Assembly: GCF_034190915.1 (NCBI RefSeq)
Contig: NW_026947509.1
Coordinates: 30,822,767-30,886,766 of the forward strand
Direction: 5' to 3'
Source of the DNA: Cavia porcellus
Lineage: Eukaryota > Chordata > Mammalia > Rodentia > Caviidae
DNA length: 64,000 bases
Shown here: positions 25,405 to 37,175 of the stretch, piece after piece
How positions within the stretch are numbered: the stretch's first letter is position 1
Layout: each line of letters starts with the position of its first letter
Made by a program: the position numbers and the translations under genes
Notes under the pieces: generated by a model
Databases searched by the model: none
The model's input: only the letters and a program-made list of their open reading frames with translations
What the model was told of the DNA's origin: nothing

Positions 25405-25765
25405 ACTTTTCTTTTATTTCTGAGACAAAAATACCTGACACCCAAAGTTAAAGGAGAAAAGGTTCATTTAGCTCACAGTTTGTAGTGATTTCAGTTCACA
25501 ATCACCTGGCTCCAAGGGAAGACGGTGTGGCAGAGGAGATACCAAAAGCAACAAGAGAGGAAGAGAAAGTAAACCTCTTTCTGACCCTTACATTGTATGT
25601 AGGCTGCACACCTTAAAGTGGGTGTAGCAGTTATGCCTCCCAGCACTGGGCCATGAATCAATCACAAACTCTAGATTGAGCCACCTCTAAAAAGTTCATC
25701 CCTCACTCTGAATGCATGATGCTTTGGGGGACATCCAGACACAAACCATAACAGTCTTTCTCCAA
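25405..25765 (+). repeat. Old interspersed repeat, family not named
   Basis: GAGACAAAAATACCTGACAC, GAGAAAAGGTTCATTTAGCT and a terminal CACAAACCATAACAG match the pattern of the 24470 element. Confidence 0.5.
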
Positions 25766-27073
25766 GGCCTCTTCTCTTGGTTTGCATAGTCACCATCACA
25801 CTGTATTCTCATGTGCCCTCTTCTTTGGCACACAGAGGAAGATCTTGGATGTCCTTCCCTCTTTGAGGTCACCAATTCTGCAGGAAGCAGGAGACAGACT
25901 CATAGGAGACAGCCTCAGGCTCACAATAGACAGGAGACCACCAAGGCACGCTGCCCTCACCACATTTCCTTAACCTTTTTATGTGAAATAAAAACTGTGC
26001 TCTTTCCCTTATCAGGCTCCCTTGACCTCTGATATGAGCTGAGGCGCATGCACTGTAATTGTTTAGAGTAACTGAGGATAACCCTTGTCATCAGAAGATA
26101 ACCAGCCTTGTGGGTCCAATCCCCTGGTGGGATTGGGCAGCCAAGCTGGTTATGCACAACCTCACATAAATTTAAAAGCACTTCCTTCCCATTTGACAGG
26201 GAGACTCACAATTAACTGGAAAAGCTCCCAGTAGTTACCACTTCTGATCACTCTCCAAATCCAAGGAAAACAAAAGAAAAGCCAGCCCCAGAACTCACTT
26301 TAGTTGTCACCTCTGCCTCTACCCACCCTCTGCTTCACTCCTGGCTCTTGCCACCTCTGAGCTTTGCCTGCTTGAAACTCTCCCAGGGGGACTTTAACCT
26401 GCAACCTAAAATAGACCTGGCCACTCAGTGTCAGACATCCTTGAGCTTTTCTGTCCTCTACCTCTGTCCGTGGATCGCACCTTCCTTTCTAAATCTCTGC
26501 CTCTCTCACTACTTCTGCACAACCCGCTCAGATCTTCATTCAGGATACGAAGAACCTGGCTATCTGGTGAGACTGAGACCAGCTGCCCAGGAACACACAT
26601 GACCCCAGGTAATCTGAATCACTTCTGTAAAAACCTTATGTCCATTACAGTGATACCAGCTTCAGGCTTCCCCATATGACTTTGGCAGGATTAGAGACAG
26701 GCACAAGCAATCTACATTCTCAGCCAATCCCATATTATTTCTTTGTTTACTTGCTAGATTCTCCCTGATTTCTTTCTCCTGAAAGAGATACAAATTTCCT
26801 GAGTCTGCCGACAATGCACATCATTTTATTCTATGTATACTCAGAGTCGGAGAGAATTTCCACATCTGGTCTTTTAAATCACAGCTTTGATTTTCTATCA
26901 TCTCCAATCCCCATGTTGATTGCATTTTTAAACCCTGAAATGCAGGCCTTCTTCGCAGAGAATTCTCGCTTCTTTCTCTCCTCTATGCTTTTCTCACTGA
27001 TGTCTTCATCCAGGTTCTCAATGACAGTATAAATTAGAAACTTTCCCAAGTTTTTATTTTTTGCAGCAACTCT

Positions 27074-27109
<36 letters not shown>

Positions 27110-28814
27110 CTTTGCTTTGATGACTGCAGACAATCCAGTCTTCAGCCTCAGGAGGCAGCACTCCTGCTTGATAGAATTGTGGTGGCAGCGGCTGAAAAGA
27201 TAAGAAGTATAAAATATAAATGACCTTTATTTTAAGAATGCAGAGAGAGACCCCCCCCATCCCCTGGGGTGCGGCATCTCCCCCACCCCCACTCCTGGGT
27301 CAGTCTCTCAGTGGGACTTGTGGAGTGGAGGCATACTTGTAGCTTAGGTTTGGGGTGGAGCCTGAGGGGGCATTAGGGATGCGCAGGTATATCATTGGTA
27401 TTCATTTTGCGCCAGAGCAAATTCCTAGGATGGGGAAGATAGAGCTCCTTGGTTTTGTCTGAGACTTTGCCAGCTACAGTGTCCCATCTGGGCCATAACC
27501 CTTTCACTGCTCACTTGGCACAGCTGTGACTGGGCAGGAGGGAGAGGGCGAGGGAAGGCAAGGTCTTGGGCTTTCTTCAAATGTAGTCAAGGTGCTGCAT
27601 TAATTACTCATTATTGCATAACAAATTGCCCCAAACTCTAATGCTTAAAACGAAAGCATTTATGGCATCACCTTTATAATTTGTGGCAACCAGGCCTAGC
27701 TCCAGTGGGTGGTCCTGGCTCTCTGGGCTCTGGAGGCCTGGTCAGTCTGCCTATGGGAACTCTGCCCTGAGCAATGGGGTGACCTCAGCAGACCACGCCC
27801 CCAGCTGACTTTTCACTCACCAAAACATGACAGAGGTGTCCTTGCTTTGCACTATTATTTTCTCTGGCTTGTTTTATTGAGGCGTATTGACCACACAGAT
27901 TAATGGGTTTCATTTGCACAGATCTACATGGGATTTTCAAGGTAGGCTTACAATGACCATCTGCAGAGTCACAGGTAGCAAATGACAAGGGGCCTTCTGC
28001 ATGCAGGATAGCCTGAGGACCCAGACAAAAGTCAAAGGCCTGGAGCTCATGGCAGTGTCTCATGGGAGTCCATATGGGGAAGCATCAGGGTCTGTGCTGG
28101 AAACCAGCAGATGGATATCAAAGGCAACGACAAAGACTGGAGCTCCTCCAAAGACACAAAAAGTGGGCCTTCCATCTCCTTTCCCTTTTACTCCACCAAG
28201 CTACCAGCTGATTGGTTGGGGCCCACGCCAGGGTGGGTCTTCGTCTTCAGTGGGTCAGTCATTCATACACACCCAGAACCATGCTAATCCAATGAACTAG
28301 GTGTTTCTCCTTCAAATTGACACCTCAGGTAACTATCACAGTATAATGTACTTTCATCACTCCCCTCCCCAACCCATCCTCTTAGTTTTGTGGAGTCCAG
28401 GGTCAGTAAAAGGACTCCTTTAGAAGGATACCTGTCACATACTACCAGCTACAGTCAGCAAGTAGTGTACTGTACCCCAGATTCTCAGCACATAGAGAAG
28501 TGCCTAGGCTAAGTCAGGCCTCCGATAGCCTCTCTGAATGAACTCATTTGCTTGTTATTTTGCCCGTGGTATTTATTTCAGTGGAAATACCCACACCTCC
28601 AACTGCACAACCCTGCCCTTGTGCCTTCACACATCATGTCCTGAGAAGGGGGGAAAGATCTTTCTAGAGTTGTCACTGACTGCCATCAAATCTCATTTGT
28701 GCTACATGGGGTTCCACTGCTCCCTACTGTCCAGAACACCTGTGAAGACCAGGTGACAGCACCACTGGAGCTGAGAATTAAGAAAGCCAGCACAGGGGTC
28801 TGCTTTTTTTTTTT
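25766..28814. other. Intergenic region without supported genes
   Basis: Contains a 31-nt poly(A) (27076-27106). A segment at 27600-27700 (TGCATAACAAATTGCCCCAA) looks like another old repeat. Otherwise nothing recognised. Confidence 0.45.
27076..27106 (+). repeat. Poly(A) tract without recognisable SINE body
   Basis: Thirty-one uninterrupted A residues; the sequence before it is not a known SINE and no clear target duplication was found. Confidence 0.85.
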
Positions 28815-29115
28815 TTTCTATAATGAAATCCCTGAGGCTGTCTACTTGGTAAAGAAGAAAGGTTTATGTTGACTTGCAATCCCCGAGGTGCAAGGTCAGG
28901 AAGCCTCATGTGGAGATGGCCTTCCAGCACAGAGGGTCACATGACAGAGGGGAAACGCAGGCAGGTGGTGTGTGTCTGTTGGTCTCTCTCCCTCTTCCTG
29001 AGAGCCCTCAGGGTTCCATCATGGGGCTACATTCTGACACCTTTAGTCACTTTCCAAAATCATACCCTGGGATTACATCACCACCTACTTGGTAGCTCAC
29101 AGGAAGAAGGCAGTT
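28815..29115 (+). repeat. Old interspersed repeat, family not named
   Basis: AGAAGAAAGGTTTATGTTGA and GGTCACATGACAGAGG-like wording follow the 24470/36820 pattern. Confidence 0.4.
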
Positions 29116-30027
29116 TTACCATAAGTTGAAGAAGACAAATCACATCCACGCTGCAGCTGCACCTCAGGCCGGGGCAGGAGGAGAGAGACAAGGCAACAGC
29201 GAGCAACGGGTGGACACACTGCCTGACCTCGTCCTGGGGAGGTCCAGCAGCTGGGCTGGAAGTGAGAGGTGGTCCCATAGGGCCAGGGTGCTCATGGGTC
29301 AGAGGAGAGGCAGGAACATCTCAAGCTTGATGGAGATCGGGTCCACCTCCAGGTCACTGCACGTCGACCGACCCATAGTGCACTTGTCATCTACTCCGAG
29401 GCCACCATGGGCTGGAACATGTGCCTGTCCCGTTGTCCCAGGCCACCTCCTCCCTTGGCAGCTCTGATCAATGATCTATGAGTCCATGTTGTGGACATGA
29501 AACGAGACCCCGATGCTACAACTTGGTCTGTGCAAAATTGTTTCATACCAAAAGTGTGGGGAGAGAAAAGTTTCCAAGGCTGGCCGTCTTGGGAGGCACC
29601 CGAACAGCTCTGACTCCCAACACCCAACCTCCTCACCAGCCTGAGCTCTCGGGCTGCTAACTCACTGACAAGGCCTCTCACCTAAGGCACCTGTGTAAAC
29701 ACGAGCTGATGAGCATCAATCCAGCATGTCCTGGCAGTGGGAGGCTTTCTGTCCCTATCAAGGATCATTTCAAAATTAAAACAGAACGAGGCAGCGACCT
29801 TTGTCTGATTCAGAGAAAGCCAGGATCTGTGTGCATTGATTGCCTAAGTAGAAGGTGTACGTTCAAGGGCGATCACTGAAGGAGGAAGTCAAAGATATGA
29901 TTTCCAAGAAGTGGGGGCGGGGCGTCTTTTTGCCAGATTTCTTTCTCCTCAAAACTGCAAATTCGGGGGATCTGGACTTGGGGAGCAGGGGGTCCCATTA
30001 GTTAATCCAAAAGAGAAAGAGAAAACC

Positions 30028-30131
30028 GTAGAGATTGGAAGATTTCATAAAGAAATAAAGAAATTCATATTGCCTTAAATATAATTTGTGTTAGCTACAT
30101 TTCAATTCCTAATTTATACATAGCAGGGTTG
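30028..30131 (+). repeat. Upstream copy of a duplicated AT-rich segment
   Basis: Shares TGCCTTAAATA, AATT-GTGTTA, CATTTCA and AGCAGGG in the same order and spacing with 31119-31221. Differences are mostly transitions. Confidence 0.65.
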
Positions 30132-31118
30132 ATAAAGAATTACATTATAACAAAATTAGCCCGAATAATTAGCATAGTGTGTGCGCTGCTGATTAAACAC
30201 CCAACAGATCCCGTGGTAATTAAGATCAGCAAGTGCCATATTTTGAGCCTTTGTCATCTTATTATCCACCTAACAAGTGCTTCATCTTAGCCTCCCTTCT
30301 GATTTGGAGTCTGATAGCTCTGCCTGATAGCTCCTTTTATCTCTCAATTGCTTTGCTCTGATTCTGCTTATGTTCCTGCGGTCCCAGCCCTCCCTCTCTC
30401 TGTGTTTACACAAATGTGCTGAATTTCCCCCAAAACCTCAACCATCTAATGCTGCAGAGCGTTTGCACTTGGAAATTCAAGCTCAGAACCCTTTTGCAAA
30501 ACCCTAATTCTTTAGCCCAAGAATGAAACTGAGGCTAAGGACTCAAAACAGACAGTGTTCAAGAAATAAAGATAAGAAATCTGGGTTGGTGGCCCAGAGC
30601 AGGGGGGACAGCTCGAACCAAACAGTTCCCCTCATTCTGCTCCACTCTTCTTAATGTTGATCACTCATCTCCTGCATATTGTCTCATGGCTGCAAAGGGA
30701 CTGCCACAGTGCCAGACATCTAGTCTATGTTCAAGGAGAAAAGAAAGGGAAAAGGAAGTAGCAGCCTCTTTAGTCCTTGTCAATCCCGACAATACATAAA
30801 TACAGACACACCCTATTTGCTTCCTTGGGCCAGACCCAGTCTGAAATGACTGATTTAAACCAACATTTTTCACTGAGTACATTGCCACAGGAAAACCCAG
30901 CTTTGTTGGGTGTGGAGAAGAAGAGCAAAAGTGGGACAGGCTAGAGTGCTGGCATCCCACCAGCAGATGAAACAGCTGAGTGAAGGAGGAGGGACCGTCA
31001 GAACCAACAGGGTACAGAGAGAGAAGACAGGGCAGAGGGAGGTGGACAAGATTGTGCAGACTGGCTAAGTCCCAAATCTGCTGGGAGTTAGCAGCCAGCA
31101 GCAGGAGACCCAAGAAAT

Positions 31119-31221
31119 AGAGGTTAGAGGATTTTAAACTGAGGTAAAGAAACTGGCAGCTGCCTTAAATACAATTCGTGTTAATTGCATTTCAGCTCCT
31201 AGTTCATCCCCAGCAGGGCTG
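31119..31221 (+). repeat. Downstream copy of a duplicated AT-rich segment
   Basis: Collinear with 30028-30131 over its whole length, about 1.1 kb away in the same direction, ending AGCAGGGCTG. Confidence 0.65.
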
Positions 31222-32161
31222 GGTTGGAATCCAAAGGCCGCTTGCTGGCTGAATCCTTCACCGCATGGATAAGGTCTGGTTCTGTGCTCTCTGACCTTCA
31301 ACTGGTTGGACAAGGCCCACACAGGCTACCCTGACTCCACGCCCACTGAGTTAAGTGCTAACCTCATCCAAAAAGCTTCTCGGGAGCATGTATCAAGGCA
31401 CTGCGCTGTGAGTCATAAGGAGAGGAGAGACAGGGAGAAGGGCAAGGGGGCAAGACCAGGTGTGCAGTGGAGGGGTCTCCATCAAGCAATGCAGGGTCCC
31501 CAGCTTCTTGGACTCAACAGACCACAGCATTCTTGGACTCAACAGAGAAGCTGAGGGAGCAGCTGCCTTGTGCATGGTGCCCTGGAGTGGGGGGCAGGGA
31601 GACCAGAGCCAGGGGCCTGGGGAGCAGAGCCTACTCTCCCCAGGAGGGCACAGAGGTCCATACCAGGTTTTGTGTTTCTGCAAGCCAGGCTGTCCCTGGG
31701 AGGAGCCAAGTGCACTGGCTACTATCAAGGTCTCCTTGGGGCTCACTTCTGTCATGCTTCTGTAGTCCTGGGCCAGCCTGGCCACCTCTGAACGCAGGAG
31801 CCGGATTCCTCTCCTCTTCCCTCAGCTGGAGGCAAGTGGCATTCAGAGGCTTCGGCCGGGCTGTCCTTTTAAAAGGTGGAGCCTGTGGTGCAGGCTATGA
31901 GACCTCACGCCTGTCACCAGAGCAGAGGTGCCAAGCCCAGGCTCTGGGAGAAGCTTCTAGAGTTTCTACCTAGAGCCTCGCTGCTATGGAAAGCCATGCT
32001 TTGCAGCGGCACCCCAGGAAGCTGCTCCCCTTCCACCCGAAGTCCTCACCTACCTCTGCAGCGTGACCACTGACCCATCTCCCGTCTCCAGGATGATCCC
32101 TCTCCCCATCAAGACCCAGTGCTGGCCCTCCCGGCTGACTGTAATCAGAGCCGAGGTCCTG

Positions 32162-32171
32162 CTATTCATAG
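32162..32171 (+). promoter_or_regulatory. MEF2-like / TATA-like site upstream of ASB18 exon 1
   Basis: CTATTCATAG lies 88 bp before the start codon and differs by one base from the MEF2 consensus CTATTTATAG. A CAGCTG E-box follows at 32230-32235. This would fit a muscle-expressed gene, but both motifs are short and no transcription start is known here. Confidence 0.25.
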
Positions 32172-32258
32172 CCACCCTCCCACACTGGGGACAGTGGTAA
32201 CTCTGCACTGGGACTAGAGTCCAAGAAGCCAGCTGATGTGGACACACAGGGTGCCGCT

Positions 32259-32463
32259 ATGTCCAGCCCAGATGCTCTGCCTGATTACCCACTCCACTCG
32301 GACGTGGTGAGAAGGCTGAAGTCCGCCTTGGCTGCCCAGGACGTGGAGGCAGTGGGGGAACTGCTCTGCACCGAAGTGGCCCGCGCGGACGCAGTGATAG
32401 AGCTGGACAACGACGACTGGATGAAGGAGCCCTGGGCGCAACTGCCCCCTGGCGCCCTGCTAG
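32259..32463 (+). CDS. ASB18: ASB18 coding exon 1 (start codon to first donor)
   Basis: The exon encodes residues 1-69 of ankyrin repeat and SOCS box protein 18, from [15 protein letters not shown] to PPGALLG. This acidic N-terminal segment precedes the ankyrin repeats and contains the hallmark string [15 protein letters not shown]. The frame also runs upstream without an ATG; its only upstream initiator-like codon is a GTG at 32238. The start is therefore the ATG at 32259, with G at -3, and this gives the same N-terminus as the human protein. The exon ends CTA-G before the donor GTAAGC at 32464 (phase 1). Its 205 nt match the human exon split (68 codons plus 1 nt). By family knowledge ASB proteins recognise substrates for an Elongin B/C-Cul5 ubiquitin ligase in the cytoplasm, and ASB18 is reported mainly in heart and skeletal muscle. 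The substrate is not known from the sequence. Identity rests on remembered human ASB18. Confidence 0.9.
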
Positions 32464-32604
32464 GTAAGCGGATGGGCGGTGGCACCTGGAGGGAGGTGGC
32501 GGGGTCCTGACTCAGGGGGGACGGACCAGAGGTGAAAAGGCAAATGGCATGTTCTCAGACATCAGACTGTCACACAGAAATGCAGTATGGTCAAAATAGC
32601 TGGT

Positions 32605-32725
32605 GGGAGTTGACATTATTTTAATTTCATTGCAATAGAAGACCCATTGCCAGGAATTCCCCTCAAAATACCCCTCACTTTGAACACACTCGTCCCTTCC
32701 TCCTTTCTGCAGCCACCCTGGGAAT
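32605..32725 (-). mobile_element. Mariner-family 3' end (relic)
   Basis: CATTGCCAGGAATTCCCCTC and AAATACCCCTCACTTTGAAC match the antisense mariner ends at 12771 and 16561. It lies 140 bp inside intron 1. Confidence 0.55.
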
Positions 32726-33084
32726 GAACACTACAATGGGACCGGGCGGGCCAGGGTAACCACAGGCTCCAGGGGGCGAAGCCAGGGGAGACTGACAGTC
32801 AGTGCAAGGGCGGCTGCACAGGGTGTTTTGAAATGATGGTCCCTGACCACAGGATCAATAACAAGGGTGGCTTCGCCCAAGGTCGGACAGACAATTGCTG
32901 GGCAGACAGCTTCCCAGGAGGATTCACTGCATAAGGTGGCGCTGGCTTTTGTGCAAGGCTTTGGGGACAGGTCAGGCAGAAGCGGGAGAGCCTCTCCTTC
33001 ACAACCTTCCAGCTTTTTAAACTTACTGTTGGGAAGTTTTGACACCAGGGACTCCATTTTGGCTCCAATAACTTTCACATGTGT

Positions 33085-33126
<42 letters not shown>

Positions 33127-35070
33127 CATGCGCACTGCATGTACTGTGGACATGCGTGTGTTTTTAAGCAACAAGTTACACCAACACAAAATAACTAAGA
33201 GAAAAATTCATCTCTGTGTCACCATCTCAACACATCCGGTCTCTGGTTTTCCACAAGTGTGGAAAAGCAAATCCTGGGTATTATTTTGTGCTCTTTTTTG
33301 AGACTCGGAAGTCTTTTCTCTATCACTACCTGTGCTTCCTAAGCTCAGTCACCTGTGGAAATGATTGGTCACAAACTACTGGAGCCAAATGTCCAGGGAA
33401 GGAGAATCTCTGTTTACATTTTGGTTACTGTAAATAATGCTGTGACTCACACCTGCATTAGCTCTCCTGTGGCTTTTCTTTTTTTTAATCTGGAGTTTGT
33501 CCTCAGAGGAGAGTCCCAGGAGCAGTATTTATAGAATTAGAGCACAAAATTTTACAGCGCTGCCTCTGTTCACAAACTTGACTCATCCCATGATTCTGGG
33601 GAAGGTGAGCATGGCCATGTTCACCAACTGAAGCAGAGTCTGCAAACAGAAGTAAAAGATCGCCAGACACTCCTCACAAACAGAAGCACTCATGAATCGA
33701 GATGCTTCCAAATTATTTTCCAAAAGGACTCTTCTTCCCCTGACCGGGAAATGTTCCCCACCCCAGCCTCTGTGACCCTGAGCTTTGCTGGTCTTGAATA
33801 TTTGTGTCTGATTTGCCAACTCCATGATTCTTCACTGCCTGCTCACTGGTCCTTTTCTCAGGGAGTGTCACAAAGGGTTTGAGGTTTGTTTTTTTGTCTT
33901 CCTCCCACGTGATGCGTCTTTGTGGGTTGGACGGCAGGGTCTCTCCGCTCTCAGAATCCTCTTGTCATGGGATAGGACATCTGCATGTCATCTAGGTACA
34001 ACCTCTCCGTCACATTTGCCATAAGTGTTTCTCCGCCCTGTGGTGTATTTGTGTAGCTGTTTTCCAGCTGTGGCCCTGTGATGCCAGTCTTAGGTACTGA
34101 GGGATCCTGGGGGGCTCCTTGGTGTGCGTGTGTGGTAGTTAGACAGAGGCATGTGCACACACATGGCCCATGCAAGGACAACACCAATATGGAGACCTAG
34201 GGACAGCTGGGGACTGACAGTGTCTGCAGGAGGACTGAGTGTCCTGAGGTTGCAGTGTCCAGTCTGGTGCCTGACCCTCGTGGGGTCTGGGCGCCCGCTG
34301 CTGGAGCTGCTTCAGCTTGTGGGAGGAAACAGTCCCTGTTTCTCCTTTTCCTTGAGTTTCCAAATATCTGTGGCCCAGGGGTCGAGATCCCAAACTGGGT
34401 CCATTGCATCCATCCTGAAGCCAGCCCTGCAGATGGGACTGGGGAGCCGTGGGACTCCAGATGGGGATCCGATGTGGAGGGGTGAACTATAATTTTATAC
34501 TTGCCTCTAGCTCTGTCCTGTGCCCACCACTGAGGCTGACATTTGTGACTTGGATCCACCCACCCCTTGCCCTGGCTCCTATTTGGGTAGCTGACAGAAG
34601 GTTCTAGAAAGAGGGAAGAGAATGATCTTTGTTCCCCAAGGTCCCTCCCTGGTTGAGCCCTGCTGTGACCCAGCTGCATCCTCCTGTGGCCCCATCCCAG
34701 CCAGCAGTACCCACCCACTCACTGACCCACCGGGTGCAGAAATGGGGAGCCTCCTCCTCCCTGGCACCTCACCAGTTCTCCCTAACCGCCGCCCTCCTCA
34801 TGCTTGTGGTCCGACCCTCTGCTTTTCCTGTCACTCGTCCCAATCTTCTCCATCCCCATCACCTTACTGAACACTTGAAATCAATGAAGCTGTTTTAGGA
34901 CAGTCACAGTTCCTTCCACGGTGCACCCATTGGGTGAAAGATAATGTCCACGTGGCCTCCTCCACACCCAACGGCATCTCTCAGGACATGGACATTGGAG
35001 GCTGACCGTGTATTTCAGGTGCATGGCTCTATCCTGGGTTGACAATTTGAAGACAGTGGTTCACTAAGAC
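32726..35070. other. Intron 1 segment, nothing gene-like
   Basis: Unique sequence with a (CA)n tract at 33088-33119. Confidence 0.45.
33088..33119. repeat. (CA)n microsatellite
   Basis: Sixteen CA repeats. Confidence 0.9.
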
Positions 35071-35168
35071 AGCAATCTAGCAACTTAGCAAGACCCCATC
35101 TCAAAATTAAAAATTAAAAGAGCTGGGGCTATAGCTCAGTGCAAAGGCCCTGGGTTCAATTCCCTAGG
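35071..35168 (+). mobile_element. B1-dID SINE, 5' truncated
   Basis: CTAGCAACTTAGCAAGACCC (B1 end) is followed by GAGCTGGGGCTATAGCTCAG and CCTGGGTTCAATTCC (ID part). Confidence 0.7.
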
Positions 35169-36819
35169 AAGAAGAGGAAGGGGATGAGGGACAGATGGAG
35201 GGCCCTGCAATCCTAGCCAAAGCGGAGCATGCACTCTCAGCAGTGTGGAGAGAGGAGAGCACACATAGGTAGGGTGTGCAAGACCCAGGGTGTGGGGCCA
35301 GGACGCACAGTAGCTTTGGAGTGAGACCCTTCCAGTCCTTCCAGGGTTTTGGCACCAACAAGCTATGAGACTGCAAGAACAACACCTCCTAGACCAGCAT
35401 CTTACTGAGCAGGCTATGAGATTGGACCGGCACTTCCCACAGGTGTCAGGCTTCAGGGCAGAATGAGCTGGAAGGGCTCCCTACCAATCCTGCACCCAAG
35501 ATGAGTGCACAGGCATGCTAAATGCTCCCCAAAGCCTGACAAAAGGACTTGAAGATAGCAGTCACCTTTGGTTTCCATCCTCACCTCTGCTAAAGACCAG
35601 TAGAAGGGGTGTCTGGGATCTCCTGGCCAAGATCACCATCTGCCTCATGTGTCTCTGAAGCTGTGGACCCCAGGACGGGCACTGCCTCAAAGAGGTGTGG
35701 GCTCCTTTAACCTGTGGGGGTGAGGAGAAATGGTCCCTTTTCCAAGGTCAGTGTGAATGCAAGCTCTCAGAGAGCATTCCTGCTGGACAGAGCCCTTAGG
35801 ATTCACAGGGTCTTCAGAACAGTCACAGAGTCATCGGAGTGGTGGCAACAGCCTTGAAAGCTGTGTTGGAAATGCATGCTACAGTGCATTTATGTCTGTG
35901 GGAGGAGGAGGAGGAAGATGCAGTCAGCTGGCAGGAAAAAAGGTCAAGCTGGGGGAGCCCACCAGGTGGAGAGAAGGGGCCCCAGGTGACACATTGGCAA
36001 AAACATCTCAAGGAAGAAGAGAGAAGGGCTTTGCCTCCAAAGCTCAGTCCCCATTGACAGAATTCACGTATCAATTCAAAGACGGCAATGTGCCAAAACA
36101 AGGGGGAAGGAAGTAACCACTGGCTGCTTGTTAAAATGGTCACGCAGAGGCCTTGTGCTAGCAGCAGAATCACACGCTCATCCGTCTGTGAACCTATTAC
36201 TCCCACCAAATAGAACGGAAGGTAATAATGTGCTTTGCTATGTTCTCAACAGCATCGAAAAATAAAAGATAAACATAAAGAAGAGAGGCACCCCATACAC
36301 ATTCACCTCCCCCGTATGGGCTGAGGAGCTGAGAAATCCAGCCCTTCCTGGAAGACACGGGGAGGGCACACCCACTGAGCAAGTGTAGGGGGGAGAGGAG
36401 GAGGTGGCCCCGTGCCCTGGCAGAGACCCCAGCTGTTCACAAGGATGGGCTCAGGATGCCCAAGACGATGCCGGGACGGGCAAGGGGCTGCCTGTGTATG
36501 CTCAGCTTGCACATGAGAACCACCGAGATTCCCCCGGCCCCTCTGGGGGAGACCTGAGGACCCACCTGGGTGTTTCCCCTCCTGTCGCCAGGACGGGCTC
36601 TGCCTGTAGACCAGGGTCTGCAGGCCAGCTGCAGAGCCAGGCCGAGGTCCCAGACACACACAACCGGTTTCCCTGTTCCAGCTGCGACTCTGCCTCCCTG
36701 CTCACCGATGCCACCCCTGCCTCTGGAGCCCTCCGGGAAGGTCACCTCTCTGGGAAGGTCACCATTATTGATACGGTGGTGCCCACATCTTCACCCTCCA
36801 TGGGAGTTTAGCACCCCTA
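35169..36819. other. Intron 1 segment, nothing gene-like
   Basis: Unique sequence; the open frames present lack domain or splice support. Confidence 0.4.
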
Positions 36820-37175
36820 GCCTCCCAGTGTCACTGTGACCAAAACCCCCGAAGCTGGGTACTTTAAAAAGAAAAGAGGTTTATACCAGCCACAGGTTGG
36901 GAGCTAAGCCATACCCTTCCTACCCCCGGGCTGCATCCTAGCCTGGCCACAGCATCCTGGTGGGAGCTCATTCAGGAGGAAGCAATCAGACGGTGAGGAG
37001 TGGGGACCAGAGCCAGGAGGGCCAGGCTCGATCTTTTACAAGGATCCCTCACGGGATCTGACTGTCCCTGGAGACACGCGTTAATCCTTCCCAGGGCATT
37101 GCCCCCAGGGACCCGATGACGTCACGCCAGATCCTGCCTCTCACGGGTGCAGCCATCTTGCAATATTGCCTCACT
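36820..37175 (+). repeat. Old interspersed repeat, family not named
   Basis: GGTACTTTAAAAAGAAAAGA, GGTTTATACCAGCCACAGGT and GGAGCTCATTCAGGAG-like wording follow the pattern of 24470. A perfect CRE palindrome TGACGTCA lies at 37117-37124. Confidence 0.45.

Larger units (their letters stand above)
29116..32258. other. 5' flank of ASB18 exon 1 without supported genes
   Basis: Largely free of recent repeats. It contains the AT-rich block 29920-30350, a duplicated about 104-bp segment (30028-30131 and 31119-31221), and a short direct repeat TTCTTGGACTCAACAGA (31505-31521, 31530-31546). The transcription start of ASB18 should lie near the right end but is not defined. Confidence 0.5.

Noticed and set aside
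27076..27106. Poly(A) as the tail of a processed pseudogene
   Set aside because: No recognisable coding or transcript body precedes it and no target duplication was found.
31467..31973. 168-codon open frame close to ASB18 exon 1
   Set aside because: Not in a splice-compatible arrangement with exon 1 and contains short tandem duplications; probably 5' flanking DNA.
32238..32258. Upstream extension of the ASB18 reading frame
   Set aside because: The only initiator-like codon is GTG; the ATG at 32259 matches the human start.
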